Assembly: GCA_902803695.1 (NCBI GenBank)
Contig: CADCQX010000371.1
Span: 1-11,565 of the forward strand
Origin: Oscillospiraceae bacterium
Lineage (GTDB): Bacteria; Bacillota; Clostridia; Saccharofermentanales; Saccharofermentanaceae
DNA: 11,565 bases
Direction of reading: 5' to 3'
Part shown: positions 1-6,312 of the stretch, one piece after another
Position numbering within the stretch: the stretch's first letter is position 1
Layout of the letters: every line of letters starts with the position of its first letter
The notes under the pieces: generated by a model
The model's input: the letters and a program-made list of their open reading frames with translations, nothing else
What the model was told of the DNA's origin: nothing
The model's database searches: none
Made by a program: the position numbers and the translations under genes

Positions 1-2
1 AA

Positions 3-1235
3 CACCTACAGATCGTAATTGAAAAGGATTCCGGCATCGAGCTCGAGCAGTGCCTCAAGCTCGGAACTGCCCTTAAGGTTGAAGGCAAGCTTGTTCCTTC
101 AGCCAATAATATCGTCGAGATAAATGCATCAAGTATCGAGGTGCTGGGAACTGCGCCTGCAGATTATCCGCTCCAGAAGAAGAGGCATACACTCGAGTTC
201 TTGAGAACAATGCCACACCTGCGTCTTCGTACAAATACCTTCAATGCGGTATTCAGAGTACGTTCCGTTATGGCAGCAGCTATACACGAGTTTTTCCAGA
301 GCAAGAACTTCGTATACGTTAACCCGCCGCTCATTACGGGCAGCGACTGCGAGGGAGCAGGTGAGATGTTCCAGGTAACCACTATCGGTTATCAGAACGG
401 CAAGTACGAGAGTGCGGAAGATTACTACGCTGACGACTTCTTCGGTAAGAAAGCAGGTCTTTCCGTTTCCGCACAGCTCGAGGGCGAGACAGCAGCTCTT
501 GCTATGGGTAAGATCTACACATTCGGACCTTCCTTCAGAGCTGAGAACAGTAACACACCTAAGCACCTTGCGGAGTTCTGGCACGTTGAGCCTGAGGTTG
601 CTTTCGCAGAGCTTCCGGACGTTATCGCACTTGCAGAAGAGATGGTAAAGTTCGTTATCGGACGTGTTCTCGAGAAGTGCCCTAAGGAGATGGAGTTCTT
701 CGATAAGTTCATGGAGAACGGCCTTATCGAGCGTCTTACAAAGCTCATCAGCGAAGACTTCGGAACTATCACTTATACAGAGGCTATCGAGCTTTTGAAG
801 AAGGCAGATGTAGACTTCCAGTATCCTGTTGAGTGGGGCTGCGACCTCCAGACAGAGCATGAGAGATATATCTCTGAGAAGATCTTCAATAAGGCAGTAT
901 TCGTTACTAACTATCCTAAGGAGATCAAGTCCTTCTACATGAAGCAGAACGATGACGGCAAGACGGTTGCAGCGGTTGACCTTCTTGTTCCGGGTGTCGG
1001 TGAGATCATCGGAGGCTCCGAGCGTGAAGCTGACTACGACAAGCTCCTCGAGGCTATGAAGGTTCGTAACATGCCTTTGGATCCATATGCTGATTATCTT
1101 GACCTTCGTAAGTACGGTTCCGTTCCGCACGGCGGATTCGGCCTCGGCTTCGAGCGTCTGATCATGTACGTAACAGGTATGGCGAACATCAGAGATGTAG
1201 TGCTCTACCCAAGAACTGTTAACAACATCCGATAA
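3..1235 (+). CDS. asnS: Asparaginyl-tRNA synthetase, 5' end outside window
   Basis: This cytoplasmic class II aminoacyl-tRNA synthetase charges tRNA-Asn with asparagine using ATP. The frame is open from position 3, so about 410 residues are visible. Bacterial AsnRS is usually about 460 residues, so roughly 50 N-terminal residues (part of the OB-fold anticodon-binding domain) are missing. The segment before position 180 is the rest of that domain. It is followed by the AsnRS-typical KRHTLEFLRTMPHLRLRTNTF. Class II motif 2 (FRAENSNTPKHLAEFW and the following acidic residues) lies at 534-596. Motif 3 (GFGLGFERLIMYVTGM) lies at about 1131-1200. The asparagine-specific HLAEFW and NIRDV elements set it apart from AspRS and LysRS. 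An ATG at 141 is internal and is not the start. The stop codon is 17 bases before asnA, so the two are very likely co-transcribed. Any T-box leader would lie upstream of the window. Confidence 0.96.
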   Translation, partial: HLQIVIEKDSGIELEQCLKLGTALKVEGKLVPSANNIVEINASSIEVLGTAPADYPLQKKRHTLEFLRTMPHLRLRTNTFNAVFRVRSVMAAAIHEFFQSKNFVYVNPPLITGSDCEGAGEMFQVTTIGYQNGKYESAEDYYADDFFGKKAGLSVSAQLEGETAALAMGKIYTFGPSFRAENSNTPKHLAEFWHVEPEVAFAELPDVIALAEEMVKFVIGRVLEKCPKEMEFFDKFMENGLIERLTKLISEDFGTITYTEAIELLKKADVDFQYPVEWGCDLQTEHERYISEKIFNKAVFVTNYPKEIKSFYMKQNDDGKTVAAVDLLVPGVGEIIGGSEREADYDKLLEAMKVRNMPLDPYADYLDLRKYGSVPHGGFGLGFERLIMYVTGMANIRDVVLYPRTVNNIR

Positions 1236-1252
1236 TCTACGAGGTAACAAAT

Positions 1253-2263
1253 ATGTCCAGATCAGTAAACATTCCGGAGGGCTACAAGTCACATCTTTCC
1301 CTTCGTGAGACACAGCATGCTATAAAGCAGATCAAAGACACTTTCCAACAGTCTTTGTCCTTCGCACTCACACTCGACCGCGTAACCGCACCTTTGATCG
1401 TTCCTAAGGACAGCGGTATCAACGACGACCTTAACGGCGTTGAGCGTAAGGTCGAGTTCTCCATCAAGGAGATCGAGACTAATGCAGAGGTCGTTCAATC
1501 CCTGGCAAAGTGGAAGCGTATGGCTCTCTACCGTTACGGTTATAAGCCGGGCGAAGGAATCTACACAGACATGAATGCCATCCGCCGCGATGATAACGTA
1601 GACAACATCCACAGTATCTTCGTAGATCAGTGGGACTGGGAGAAAGTCATCACAGCTGAAGACCGCAACATCGAGTTCCTCAAGGACACGGTCAGAAGCA
1701 TCGTTAAGGCTATCGTTTATACAAAGCGTCAGGTTACGCTCCGTTATCCTCAGATCAAGAACCCAATCAACGAGGACGTATTCTTCATTACGACTCAGGA
1801 ACTTCTCGACAAGTATCCTGATCTCGACACAAAGGCTCGTGAGGACGCTATCGTCAAAGAACACGGCACCGTATTCATCATGGGTATCGGCGCACCTCTC
1901 AGTAACGGCGAGCCACACGACGGCAGAGCTCCCGACTATGACGACTGGTCCCTCAACGGCGACCTGATGGTATGGAACGAAGTCCTCGGACACGCTCTCG
2001 AGATCTCCTCCATGGGTATCCGTGTTGACTCCAAGTCCCTCGCATCACAGCTCAAGGCAGCTAATGCAGAGGACAGAATGAAGTTCGAGTTCCACAAGCT
2101 CATCGCAGAAGGCACAATGCCACTTACGATCGGCGGCGGTATCGGCCAGTCACGTCTTTGCATGTTCCTTCTCGAAAAAGCCCACATCGGCGAAGTACAG
2201 GCATCCGTCTGGACAGAAGACATGTACAAGGAGTTTGAGGCAAAGGGAATCACTCTTCTCTGA
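1253..2263 (+). CDS. asnA: Aspartate--ammonia ligase (asparagine synthetase A)
   Basis: This 336-residue cytoplasmic enzyme makes asparagine from aspartate, ammonia and ATP, releasing AMP and pyrophosphate. The length is close to the usual 330 or so. The N-terminus has the AsnA signature YKSHLSLRETQHAIKQIKD, followed by VTAPLIVPKDSGINDDLNG. The middle has QWDWEKVI. The active-site region has GIGAPLSNGEPHDGRAPDYDDW, and a class II synthetase motif-3-like segment GGGIGQSRLCMFLLEK lies near the C-terminus. AsnA is an evolutionary relative of the AspRS/AsnRS catalytic core. The ATG at 1253 is preceded by GAGGT at 1241-1245. Its position 17 bases after asnS suggests one operon that couples asparagine production to tRNA-Asn charging, an arrangement known from lactobacilli. 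No internal promoter was seen. Confidence 0.96.
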   Translation: MSRSVNIPEGYKSHLSLRETQHAIKQIKDTFQQSLSFALTLDRVTAPLIVPKDSGINDDLNGVERKVEFSIKEIETNAEVVQSLAKWKRMALYRYGYKPGEGIYTDMNAIRRDDNVDNIHSIFVDQWDWEKVITAEDRNIEFLKDTVRSIVKAIVYTKRQVTLRYPQIKNPINEDVFFITTQELLDKYPDLDTKAREDAIVKEHGTVFIMGIGAPLSNGEPHDGRAPDYDDWSLNGDLMVWNEVLGHALEISSMGIRVDSKSLASQLKAANAEDRMKFEFHKLIAEGTMPLTIGGGIGQSRLCMFLLEKAHIGEVQASVWTEDMYKEFEAKGITLL

Positions 2264-2289
2264 TTGTTTTCGAAAAGAAAAAACAAACA

Positions 2290-2325
2290 AAGGGTTCACT
2301 TCATTACGAGGTGAACCCTTATTGA
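2290..2325. terminator. Hairpin terminator after asnA
   Basis: A perfect 10-bp stem (AAGGGTTCAC at 2290-2299 with GTGAACCCTT at 2311-2320) encloses an 11-base loop, 26 bases after the asnA stop. The + strand tail is only weakly T-rich (ATTGATTT). Read on the - strand, the hairpin is followed by TTTGTTTGTTTTTT, so it may also stop transcription coming from the - strand gene at 2460-2807. Confidence 0.75.
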
Positions 2326-2335
2326 TTTCCTGAAT

Positions 2336-2382
2336 AAAAAGAGATGTCCCTCTGTGAATTACTTCACTTTTTGAGACACCTC
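2336..2382 (-). terminator. Terminator of the small cysteine-rich gene
   Basis: On the - strand, GAGGTGTCTC (2373-2382) pairs with GGGACATCTC (2341-2350), with two G-U pairs. An inner hairpin GTGAA-GTAA-TTCAC lies at 2354-2367. The structure is followed by TTTTT (2336-2340). It lies about 78 bases after the stop of the - strand gene, with no other gene between. Together with the hairpin at 2290-2320 it insulates the convergent asnA transcript. Confidence 0.7.
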
Positions 2383-2459
2383 CGTTAGTGTGCTATAGAA
2401 TTTGTTTTTCTATTCCATCCGTTCGTTTGTATACGAGGGATCAATTCTTGGACAAATAA

Positions 2460-2807
2460 TTATTCAGTGTAAAACTTCCAGCCTGTAATAATCAGAAATT
2501 CCGGGACATAATATCTCTCTTGTCTTTCATAATAAGAACCGACTACTTTACCGCAAGTCAAGCAGACAGTTTCAACTTTCCTTTTTCTCAGATAACGACC
2601 TTGAGACATATCTTTAGCGGTATTGCAATCCTCCCATGCTCCATATCTTCTGGCTGTATAACGTGTACAATCATGTGCAGCACAACTACAACATACATGG
2701 TCATTGGTATTGATTCCCGGATCTTTAAATGTGGAAAAACCTGCAACGGAACACAGCATAACACATGACAGTGATGCCACTGCCAATTTCATAAATAACT
2801 TTCTCAT
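2460..2807 (-). CDS. Small secreted cysteine-rich protein, unknown function
   Basis: I do not recognise this 115-residue protein. The start chosen is the ATG at 2805-2807, because AAAGGAG sits 8 bases upstream and the product then begins with a typical signal peptide: MRKLFMK, a hydrophobic stretch over residues 7-24, and cleavage probably around residues 22-26. A longer form beginning at 2849 would put 14 residues before the signal and lacks support. The mature part has Cys39, 40, 42, 47, 61, 82 and 85. The motifs CCSC, HDC and the late CLTCG suggest metal binding (zinc-ribbon-like) or disulfides. The C-terminus is aromatic-rich (SYYERQERYYVPEF). It is transcribed alone on the - strand from a promoter at 2858-2884. 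Whether it is secreted or membrane-held is inference. Confidence 0.75.
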   Translation of the reverse strand: MRKLFMKLAVASLSCVMLCSVAGFSTFKDPGINTNDHVCCSCAAHDCTRYTARRYGAWEDCNTAKDMSQGRYLRKRKVETVCLTCGKVVGSYYERQERYYVPEFLIITGWKFYTE

Positions 2808-2815
2808 TTTCTCTT

Positions 2816-2822
2816 CTCCTTT
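2816..2822 (-). promoter_or_regulatory. Ribosome binding site fixing the start at 2807
   Basis: AAAGGAG on the - strand lies 8 bases before the ATG at 2807. It favours that start over the in-frame upstream ATG at 2849. Confidence 0.75.
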
Positions 2823-2857
2823 GTCATATGCTATAAATCTACAGCACACCCGTTGAA

Positions 2858-2884
2858 ATTATCATAGAGGAAAAATGTTGTCAA
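2858..2884 (-). promoter_or_regulatory. Putative promoter of the cysteine-rich gene
   Basis: On the - strand TTGACA (2879-2884) is followed after a short 15-base spacer by GATAAT (2858-2863). The -35 box is perfect and the -10 box is 5/6. The short spacer lowers confidence. Confidence 0.5.
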
Positions 2885-2973
2885 CAAAAAGCACTGACAG
2901 CATAAAATGCAATTTACCATTTAAGCTGGTCTATTACTGCAAGAGATTGTTTTTTATCTTCCCGGCTATGTAA

Positions 2974-2998
2974 TATAATTTCTAAGGAAACAGGAGGT
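2974..2998 (+). promoter_or_regulatory. Putative -10 box and RBS before the zinc-ribbon operon
   Basis: A perfect TATAAT lies at 2974-2979, with no good -35 box at the right spacing (TTTTTA at 2951-2956 is the closest). The RBS AGGAGGT at 2992-2998 sits 9 bases before the ATG at 3008. Confidence 0.45.
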
Positions 2999-3007
2999 AC
3001 ATATTCC

Positions 3008-3373
3008 ATGAGTTATTATAATGAACGAGAGAAAATCGATATTTCCGATGCAGAGGTAATGAGACTCGACATGATGGTATCAGCCATGTGGGAGCTTATG
3101 CTCGATAAGGGTTTTACCCGTGAACAGTTAAACGCAAAGCTTGATAAGGTTAGAGAGCAGCGTATAACACTTGATCCAAATAAGAGTACGATAGTATGTT
3201 CGAAGTGCGGCAAGCTGATAGGTGAGTCTTCCAAAAATCCTTTTGGAGCAAAATGTCTCTACTGCGGAAACGAGATGACGATATATCCGGGTGACAGTAT
3301 TGAGTTTAATAAAGATTCTAATCCTGATTCAGACAACAGTTCGTCAGAGTTTGACGATCTTGATCAGTTCTGA
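3008..3373 (+). CDS. Zinc-ribbon protein, first of a paralogous pair
   Basis: This 121-residue protein appears cytoplasmic, with no signal peptide. Residues 14-53 look helical (RLDMMVSAMWELMLDKGFTREQL). A four-cysteine zinc ribbon follows: Cys64, 67, 83 and 86 (CSKCG, 15 residues between pairs, CLYCG), then MTIYPGD. The last 20 residues are acidic, Ser/Asp-rich and probably disordered. The next gene has the same plan and clear similarity throughout the helical and ribbon parts, so this is a tandem duplication. A strong AGGAGGT RBS supports the start. I do not recognise a named family. The ribbon could bind nucleic acid or protein, but nothing in the sequence settles which. Confidence 0.85.
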   Translation: MSYYNEREKIDISDAEVMRLDMMVSAMWELMLDKGFTREQLNAKLDKVREQRITLDPNKSTIVCSKCGKLIGESSKNPFGAKCLYCGNEMTIYPGDSIEFNKDSNPDSDNSSSEFDDLDQF

Positions 3374-3393
3374 CTGTAGAAAGGGAGAGAATT

Positions 3394-3759
3394 ATGCGAA
3401 GAGGATCATATAATGCGAACAAAGCAATCAGAGAATATGAAAAGAACTCGTCGGAACGTGAAAGAAGGAACATTCTACAGGATAAAAAGGATGATCTTAA
3501 CAGGCACAAGGCGAAGCTGGGGATAGTAGCTGATGTATTGTGGGAGTGCTTGTCTGAGATGGGAGTTACCAAGGAGGAACTTGCCCTTAAGTTGAAGGAG
3601 ATAGAAGAGCGTGGGTGGGCAATTAATCCGCCTTCATATTATCAGTTGTGCCCGAAGTGCGGAAAGAAGGTCCATGACTATACCGCAAGTGTATTTGAAG
3701 GTACATGCATGTATTGTGGCCAGGTCGTCAGGATGTATCCCGGAGATATAGAAGAGTAA
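3394..3759 (+). CDS. Zinc-ribbon protein, second of a paralogous pair
   Basis: This paralogue of the preceding gene is also 121 residues and starts 20 bases after it, with GGGAG at 3383-3387 as RBS. The N-terminal 38 residues are very charged (EYEKNSSERERRNILQDKKDD), likely an extended helix or coiled coil absent from the first copy. Residues 41-75 align with the helical part of the first copy (LGIVADVLWECLSEMGVTKEEL against MMVSAMWELMLDKGFTREQL). The ribbon has Cys86, 89, 105 and 108 (CPKCG, 15 residues, CMYCG), followed by VRMYPGD, and the protein ends shortly after. The acidic tail of the first copy is missing. Co-transcription is likely, because a terminator follows immediately and no promoter is seen between the genes. 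Function unknown. Confidence 0.85.
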   Translation: MRRGSYNANKAIREYEKNSSERERRNILQDKKDDLNRHKAKLGIVADVLWECLSEMGVTKEELALKLKEIEERGWAINPPSYYQLCPKCGKKVHDYTASVFEGTCMYCGQVVRMYPGDIEE

Positions 3760-3764
3760 CATAA

Positions 3765-3793
3765 GAGCCGGTCTTCAAGGCCGGTTCTTTTTT
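3765..3793 (+). terminator. Intrinsic terminator of the zinc-ribbon operon
   Basis: GAGCCGGTCT pairs with GGCCGGTTC at 3765-3787, giving a roughly 10-bp GC-rich stem with G-U pairs and a very small loop. Six Ts follow (3788-3793). It starts 6 bases after the stop codon. Confidence 0.9.
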
Positions 3794-3810
3794 ATTATCT
3801 GAAAAGTAAA

Positions 3811-3839
3811 TTGACATTTACAGTTCTAAAAACTATACT
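3811..3839 (+). promoter_or_regulatory. Promoter of the first esterase gene
   Basis: TTGACA (3811-3816), a 17-base spacer and TATACT (3834-3839) form a near-consensus housekeeping promoter. Transcription would begin near 3846 and leave a leader of about 120 bases. The same promoter recurs at 6054-6082. Confidence 0.85.
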
Positions 3840-3926
3840 ACAAAGGTTCCTGTTCATTTTGAGTTTGTATGAAAAGGAGCAAGGAGGATATGAGAAAACT
3901 GGGCGACTAGCGTTTCTCTTTTTTTG
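3840..3926 (+). ncRNA. Leader element copy A: candidate attenuator or riboswitch
   Basis: This leader contains two competing pairings. In one, AGTTT (3862-3866) pairs with AAACT (3896-3900) around a purine-rich loop. In the other, GAGAAAAC (3892-3899) pairs with GTTTCTC (3912-3918), with one bulged A, and is followed by seven Ts (3919-3925), which is an intrinsic terminator upstream of the start codon. The AAAC segment is needed by both. The same layout recurs twice before the second esterase gene. It does not fit the c-di-GMP, SAM, purine, glycine, T-box or other consensus motifs I can recall. A short ATG reading frame at 3890 (MRKLGD, stop) has a good RBS but is not kept in the other copies. 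The ligand or partner is unknown. Confidence 0.55.
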
Positions 3927-3953
3927 TTTCACGTAAAATTGAATATTTATATT

Positions 3954-3957
3954 GGGG
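3954..3957 (+). promoter_or_regulatory. Weak RBS of the first esterase gene
   Basis: GGGG lies 8 bases before the ATG at 3966 and supports that start over an in-frame TTG at 3924. The TTG falls inside the leader's T-run and would put 14 residues before the signal peptide. Confidence 0.55.
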
Positions 3958-3965
3958 AAAAGCTT

Positions 3966-5987
3966 ATGAGGAAGAGATTTTTGAGATTCCTTTCAGCCGT
4001 TATCGCAGTCGTTATCACGACAGCGTCTTTTGCGTTTGCAAAAAATGTTAATGCAGCTACTGCGGATATTTATGACGGCACGGTGAAGGATTATAAGATA
4101 ACTGAAACTTATAACTATGGAAAATATTTCGAGCCGCATGCTGATGGCAAATATCAGGTTTTGATCTATGTCCACGGCTCAGGTGATTACGGCGGATGCG
4201 GACAGGGCAACATGCCAAAAAATCTTTTAAATCAGATGAACAGATGGATAGATTTGGGATATTGTGATCCGATGGTCGTGATCTGTCCAAGGGTAGAGCA
4301 GCTTAAAGAGAAAAGCTGGGGAATTAATGATTTTGGTGAATTCGTTTCATTAGGATATCTCGATAAACTTGTAGAGGAGATAAAAGCTGGAAATATCTCC
4401 GACAAGGTTGATACCAGTAAGCCGATTGTGATCGCAGGTTATTCCATGGGCGGTTCCGTAGCGCTTTATGCAGGCGTCCATGATCCGGATACTTTCTATA
4501 ATGTTGGTGCCATCAGCCCATCCTGGTGCTGCTACAACGGAGATGCAGGATATGTTAAGAAGGCATCAGATCTGGTCTTCTCACAGAATTCGGAAGGTCA
4601 CTTCTTCATGTCATATGGTAAGGGAGAAGAAGATCAGTTCAGGAAGAATGTTGAGAGATATCTGGAAGCGATAGAAGGCAACGGTAAGAATAAAAAAGAC
4701 CTGTTTAAGTGGAGCGCCTATGACAGCAGTTACGGATCTCATGGGTGGAACGTATTTAAGATGGGTACATTCGAGTTCCTGTATAGCCTGAAGAACGATT
4801 GTCAGCCGACGATCGAGATGATCGATACCGCATGCTATAACAAATGGACAGGTCTTAGTGGTTTCGTTAATGTAACCGGAACAGCTAAAACAGGAAATAC
4901 ACTTACAGCAAAAGCCGTAAGCAGTCCGGCAGATAATTTCAACTACCAGTGGCTCCGTGACGGTGAGCCGATCAGCGGTGCCACATCTGAGACATATGTG
5001 CTCACATCTTCTGATGTTGGCAAGAAAGTAAGATGTAAGGCTACGGATAAGGACGGCAAGTATCCGGGATATATATTCAGCAGTCCTATAGTTGCTGATA
5101 ATTCTTCACCGGTTCCAACGATAACCACCAGTCCTACTATAACAACTAAGCCATCTGTAACTACGGCTCCGCCTACAGGCGGTGCTTCTTCGGGAAGCGG
5201 TAATGTTCCTACACCTGGCGGAAGCAGAGGTGCATCATCCAAGGAGGATATCTCCAAGTTTGTAGATAATATCTATACCAGTGTTCTCGGCCGAGATGCA
5301 GAACCGGAAGGTGCCGAGTTCTGGTTTAACGAGTTGTGGAACTTCAAATGTTCCGGTGACGAAGTTGCATTGGGATTCATTAACAGTAAAGAATTCAGAG
5401 ACCGTAATCTCTCTGATGAGGATTATGTGAAGGTTTTATATAAGGCTTTCTTCGACCGTGATCCTGATGACAGCGGCATGAAGTTCTGGCTCGACTCACT
5501 GTCTAATGGAACTCTTGACCGTAAGGCAGTTGCCAATAATTTCGTATACTCACAGGAGTGGGCAGATACCTGCGCCACATACGGCATAAGATGCGGTGGA
5601 AGCATCAAAGCCAAGGTTAATATCACTCCTTCAGATTCGACATATGCATTCGTAGAGAGAATGTATGTAACTGCTCTCGGAAGAGCTTCCGATGAGGGCG
5701 GTAAAGAGTTCTGGGCTAATGAGCTTTCCAACTACAGATGCACGGGTGAGGAACTGGGCGTACAGTTCTTCCTGAGCAAGGAGATGGAGGATCTCAATAT
5801 CTCGGACGAAGAGTTCGTTGACCGTCTTTATAAGACGTTTATGGACCGTGATGCAGAGCCTGACGGCAAGACATTCTGGCTTAAGAGCCTGGCGGACGGA
5901 GCTTCAAGAAAATCCGTTGTCCTGGGCTTTACGAGAAGCGAAGAATTTGTCGGCAGATGTATAACAGAAAGAATACTTCCTTATTGA
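3966..5987 (+). CDS. Secreted alpha/beta-hydrolase esterase with Ig-like and DUF4214-type repeats
   Basis: This 673-residue secreted protein has a signal peptide at residues 1-30 (MRKRFLRFLS, hydrophobic core, likely cut after VNA). The esterase domain is residues 35-280. It has YVHGSG (68-73, oxyanion-hole region), the nucleophile elbow GYSMGG with Ser160, and the catalytic His259 in GSHGW. The acid is probably Glu221 in GKGEED, because that Glu is kept in the paralogue. The fold resembles the esterase-D/feruloyl-esterase group, but the substrate is unproven; plant cell-wall esters are a guess from the likely habitat. An Ig-like domain spans 298-377, and a Thr/Pro/Ser/Gly-rich linker 378-425. 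Four related repeats of about 50 residues with the DUF4214 look (VLGRDAEPEGAEFW, FFDRDPDDSGMKFW, ALGRASDEGGKEFW, FMDRDAEPDGKTFW) fill 430-670. No LPXTG, SLH or dockerin module is visible, so DUF4214 may mediate surface contact (inference). Confidence 0.88.
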   Translation: MRKRFLRFLSAVIAVVITTASFAFAKNVNAATADIYDGTVKDYKITETYNYGKYFEPHADGKYQVLIYVHGSGDYGGCGQGNMPKNLLNQMNRWIDLGYCDPMVVICPRVEQLKEKSWGINDFGEFVSLGYLDKLVEEIKAGNISDKVDTSKPIVIAGYSMGGSVALYAGVHDPDTFYNVGAISPSWCCYNGDAGYVKKASDLVFSQNSEGHFFMSYGKGEEDQFRKNVERYLEAIEGNGKNKKDLFKWSAYDSSYGSHGWNVFKMGTFEFLYSLKNDCQPTIEMIDTACYNKWTGLSGFVNVTGTAKTGNTLTAKAVSSPADNFNYQWLRDGEPISGATSETYVLTSSDVGKKVRCKATDKDGKYPGYIFSSPIVADNSSPVPTITTSPTITTKPSVTTAPPTGGASSGSGNVPTPGGSRGASSKEDISKFVDNIYTSVLGRDAEPEGAEFWFNELWNFKCSGDEVALGFINSKEFRDRNLSDEDYVKVLYKAFFDRDPDDSGMKFWLDSLSNGTLDRKAVANNFVYSQEWADTCATYGIRCGGSIKAKVNITPSDSTYAFVERMYVTALGRASDEGGKEFWANELSNYRCTGEELGVQFFLSKEMEDLNISDEEFVDRLYKTFMDRDAEPDGKTFWLKSLADGASRKSVVLGFTRSEEFVGRCITERILPY

Positions 5988-6007
5988 TAATAGCCTTTAT
6001 CATTTTT

Positions 6008-6041
6008 AAAGTCGTCGCATCAAAAATGCGGCGACTTTTTT
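6008..6041 (+). terminator. Intrinsic terminator after the first esterase gene
   Basis: AAGTCGTCGCAT (6009-6020) pairs with ATGCGGCGACTT (6026-6037), giving 12 bp with one G-U pair and a 5-base loop. A T-run reaching 6041 follows. It separates the two esterase genes into independent transcripts. Confidence 0.92.
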
Positions 6042-6053
6042 ATTCAAACAGAA

Positions 6054-6082
6054 TTGACATTTAAAGATGTAAAAACTATACT
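6054..6082 (+). promoter_or_regulatory. Promoter of the second esterase gene
   Basis: TTGACA (6054-6059), a 17-base spacer and TATACT (6077-6082). It differs from the first esterase promoter only in a few spacer bases. Both continue with ACAAA, so the two genes are probably controlled together. Confidence 0.85.
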
Positions 6083-6170
6083 ACAAACGTCGACAATCAT
6101 TTACGAGTTTGGGTGGTTGGAGACGGGAAGAAATGAGAAACTGAGTAACTAGAGTTATTTAGTATTTTTC
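6083..6170 (+). ncRNA. Leader element copy B: candidate structured RNA
   Basis: This copy shares CATTT, GAGTTTG, ATGAGAAACT and the following hairpin with copy A. AGTTT (6106-6110) can pair with AAACT (6138-6142). Alternatively ACTGAGTAAC (6140-6149) forms a 10-bp stem with GTTATTTAGT (6154-6163), with two G-U pairs and the loop TAGA. ATTTTT follows, as in a weak terminator. The two structures share ACT and cannot both form fully. It is the first of two tandem copies in this leader. Confidence 0.5.
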
Positions 6171-6188
6171 ACTGTACAATTTTATATT

Positions 6189-6285
6189 GTGAACGTTTCC
6201 GGGCATTTTGGGTTTGTATGATCGGGCGTACATCTGAGAAACTAAGTGACACGGGTTATTTGGTTTGTTATCAAGTTACAATTTT
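6189..6285 (+). ncRNA. Leader element copy C: candidate structured RNA
   Basis: This is the second tandem copy. GGTTT (6211-6215) can pair with AAACT (6239-6243), a G-U replacing the A-U of the other copies. Between them TGTATG and CGTACA can form a 6-bp hairpin with loop ATCGGG. AAACTAAGTGAC (6239-6250) alternatively pairs over 12 bp with GTTATTTGGTTT (6255-6266), loop ACGG. The base changes relative to copy B are mostly pairing-neutral, which argues for selection on the fold. No long T-run follows, so this copy may not terminate; the start codon is about 45 bases on. Confidence 0.45.
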
Positions 6286-6298
6286 ATAGTTAGTATTT

Positions 6299-6303
6299 GG
6301 GAG
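6299..6303 (+). promoter_or_regulatory. RBS fixing the start of the second esterase gene
   Basis: GGGAG lies 9 bases before the ATG at 6313. It favours that start over an in-frame TTG at 6265, which falls inside leader copy C. Confidence 0.7.
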
Positions 6304-6312
6304 ACTTTTTTT

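Noticed and set aside
129..1313. Long - strand open frame opposite asnS
   Set aside because: It is a shadow of the asnS coding frame. The + strand product is a clear AsnRS, and the - strand frame has no RBS or recognisable protein.
3890..3910. Short reading frame MRKLGD with a good RBS (AAGGAGG) inside leader copy A, a possible leader peptide
   Set aside because: In copy B the equivalent ATG frame stops after three codons, and in copy C the ATG is CTG. The RNA pairing is conserved better than the peptide.
3840..3960. c-di-GMP class I or II riboswitch before a surface-protein gene
   Set aside because: The leader lacks the recognisable conserved blocks of either class, such as the GACGCAAAGCC-type segment of class I or the GUAGUGCAACCGACC-type segment of class II.
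3924..3965. Upstream TTG start of the first esterase (and likewise 6265 for the second)
   Set aside because: The extra residues precede a standard signal peptide, and the TTGs lie within the leader structures. The ATGs at 3966 and 6313 have RBS-like sequences.
6216..6232. Hairpin TGTATG-ATCGGG-CGTACA in copy C, whose six-base loop has A1 and G4 as in ANTAR-protein target RNAs
   Set aside because: Copies A and B lack an equivalent hairpin, and the following hairpins have four-base loops, so the two-hairpin ANTAR motif is not met.
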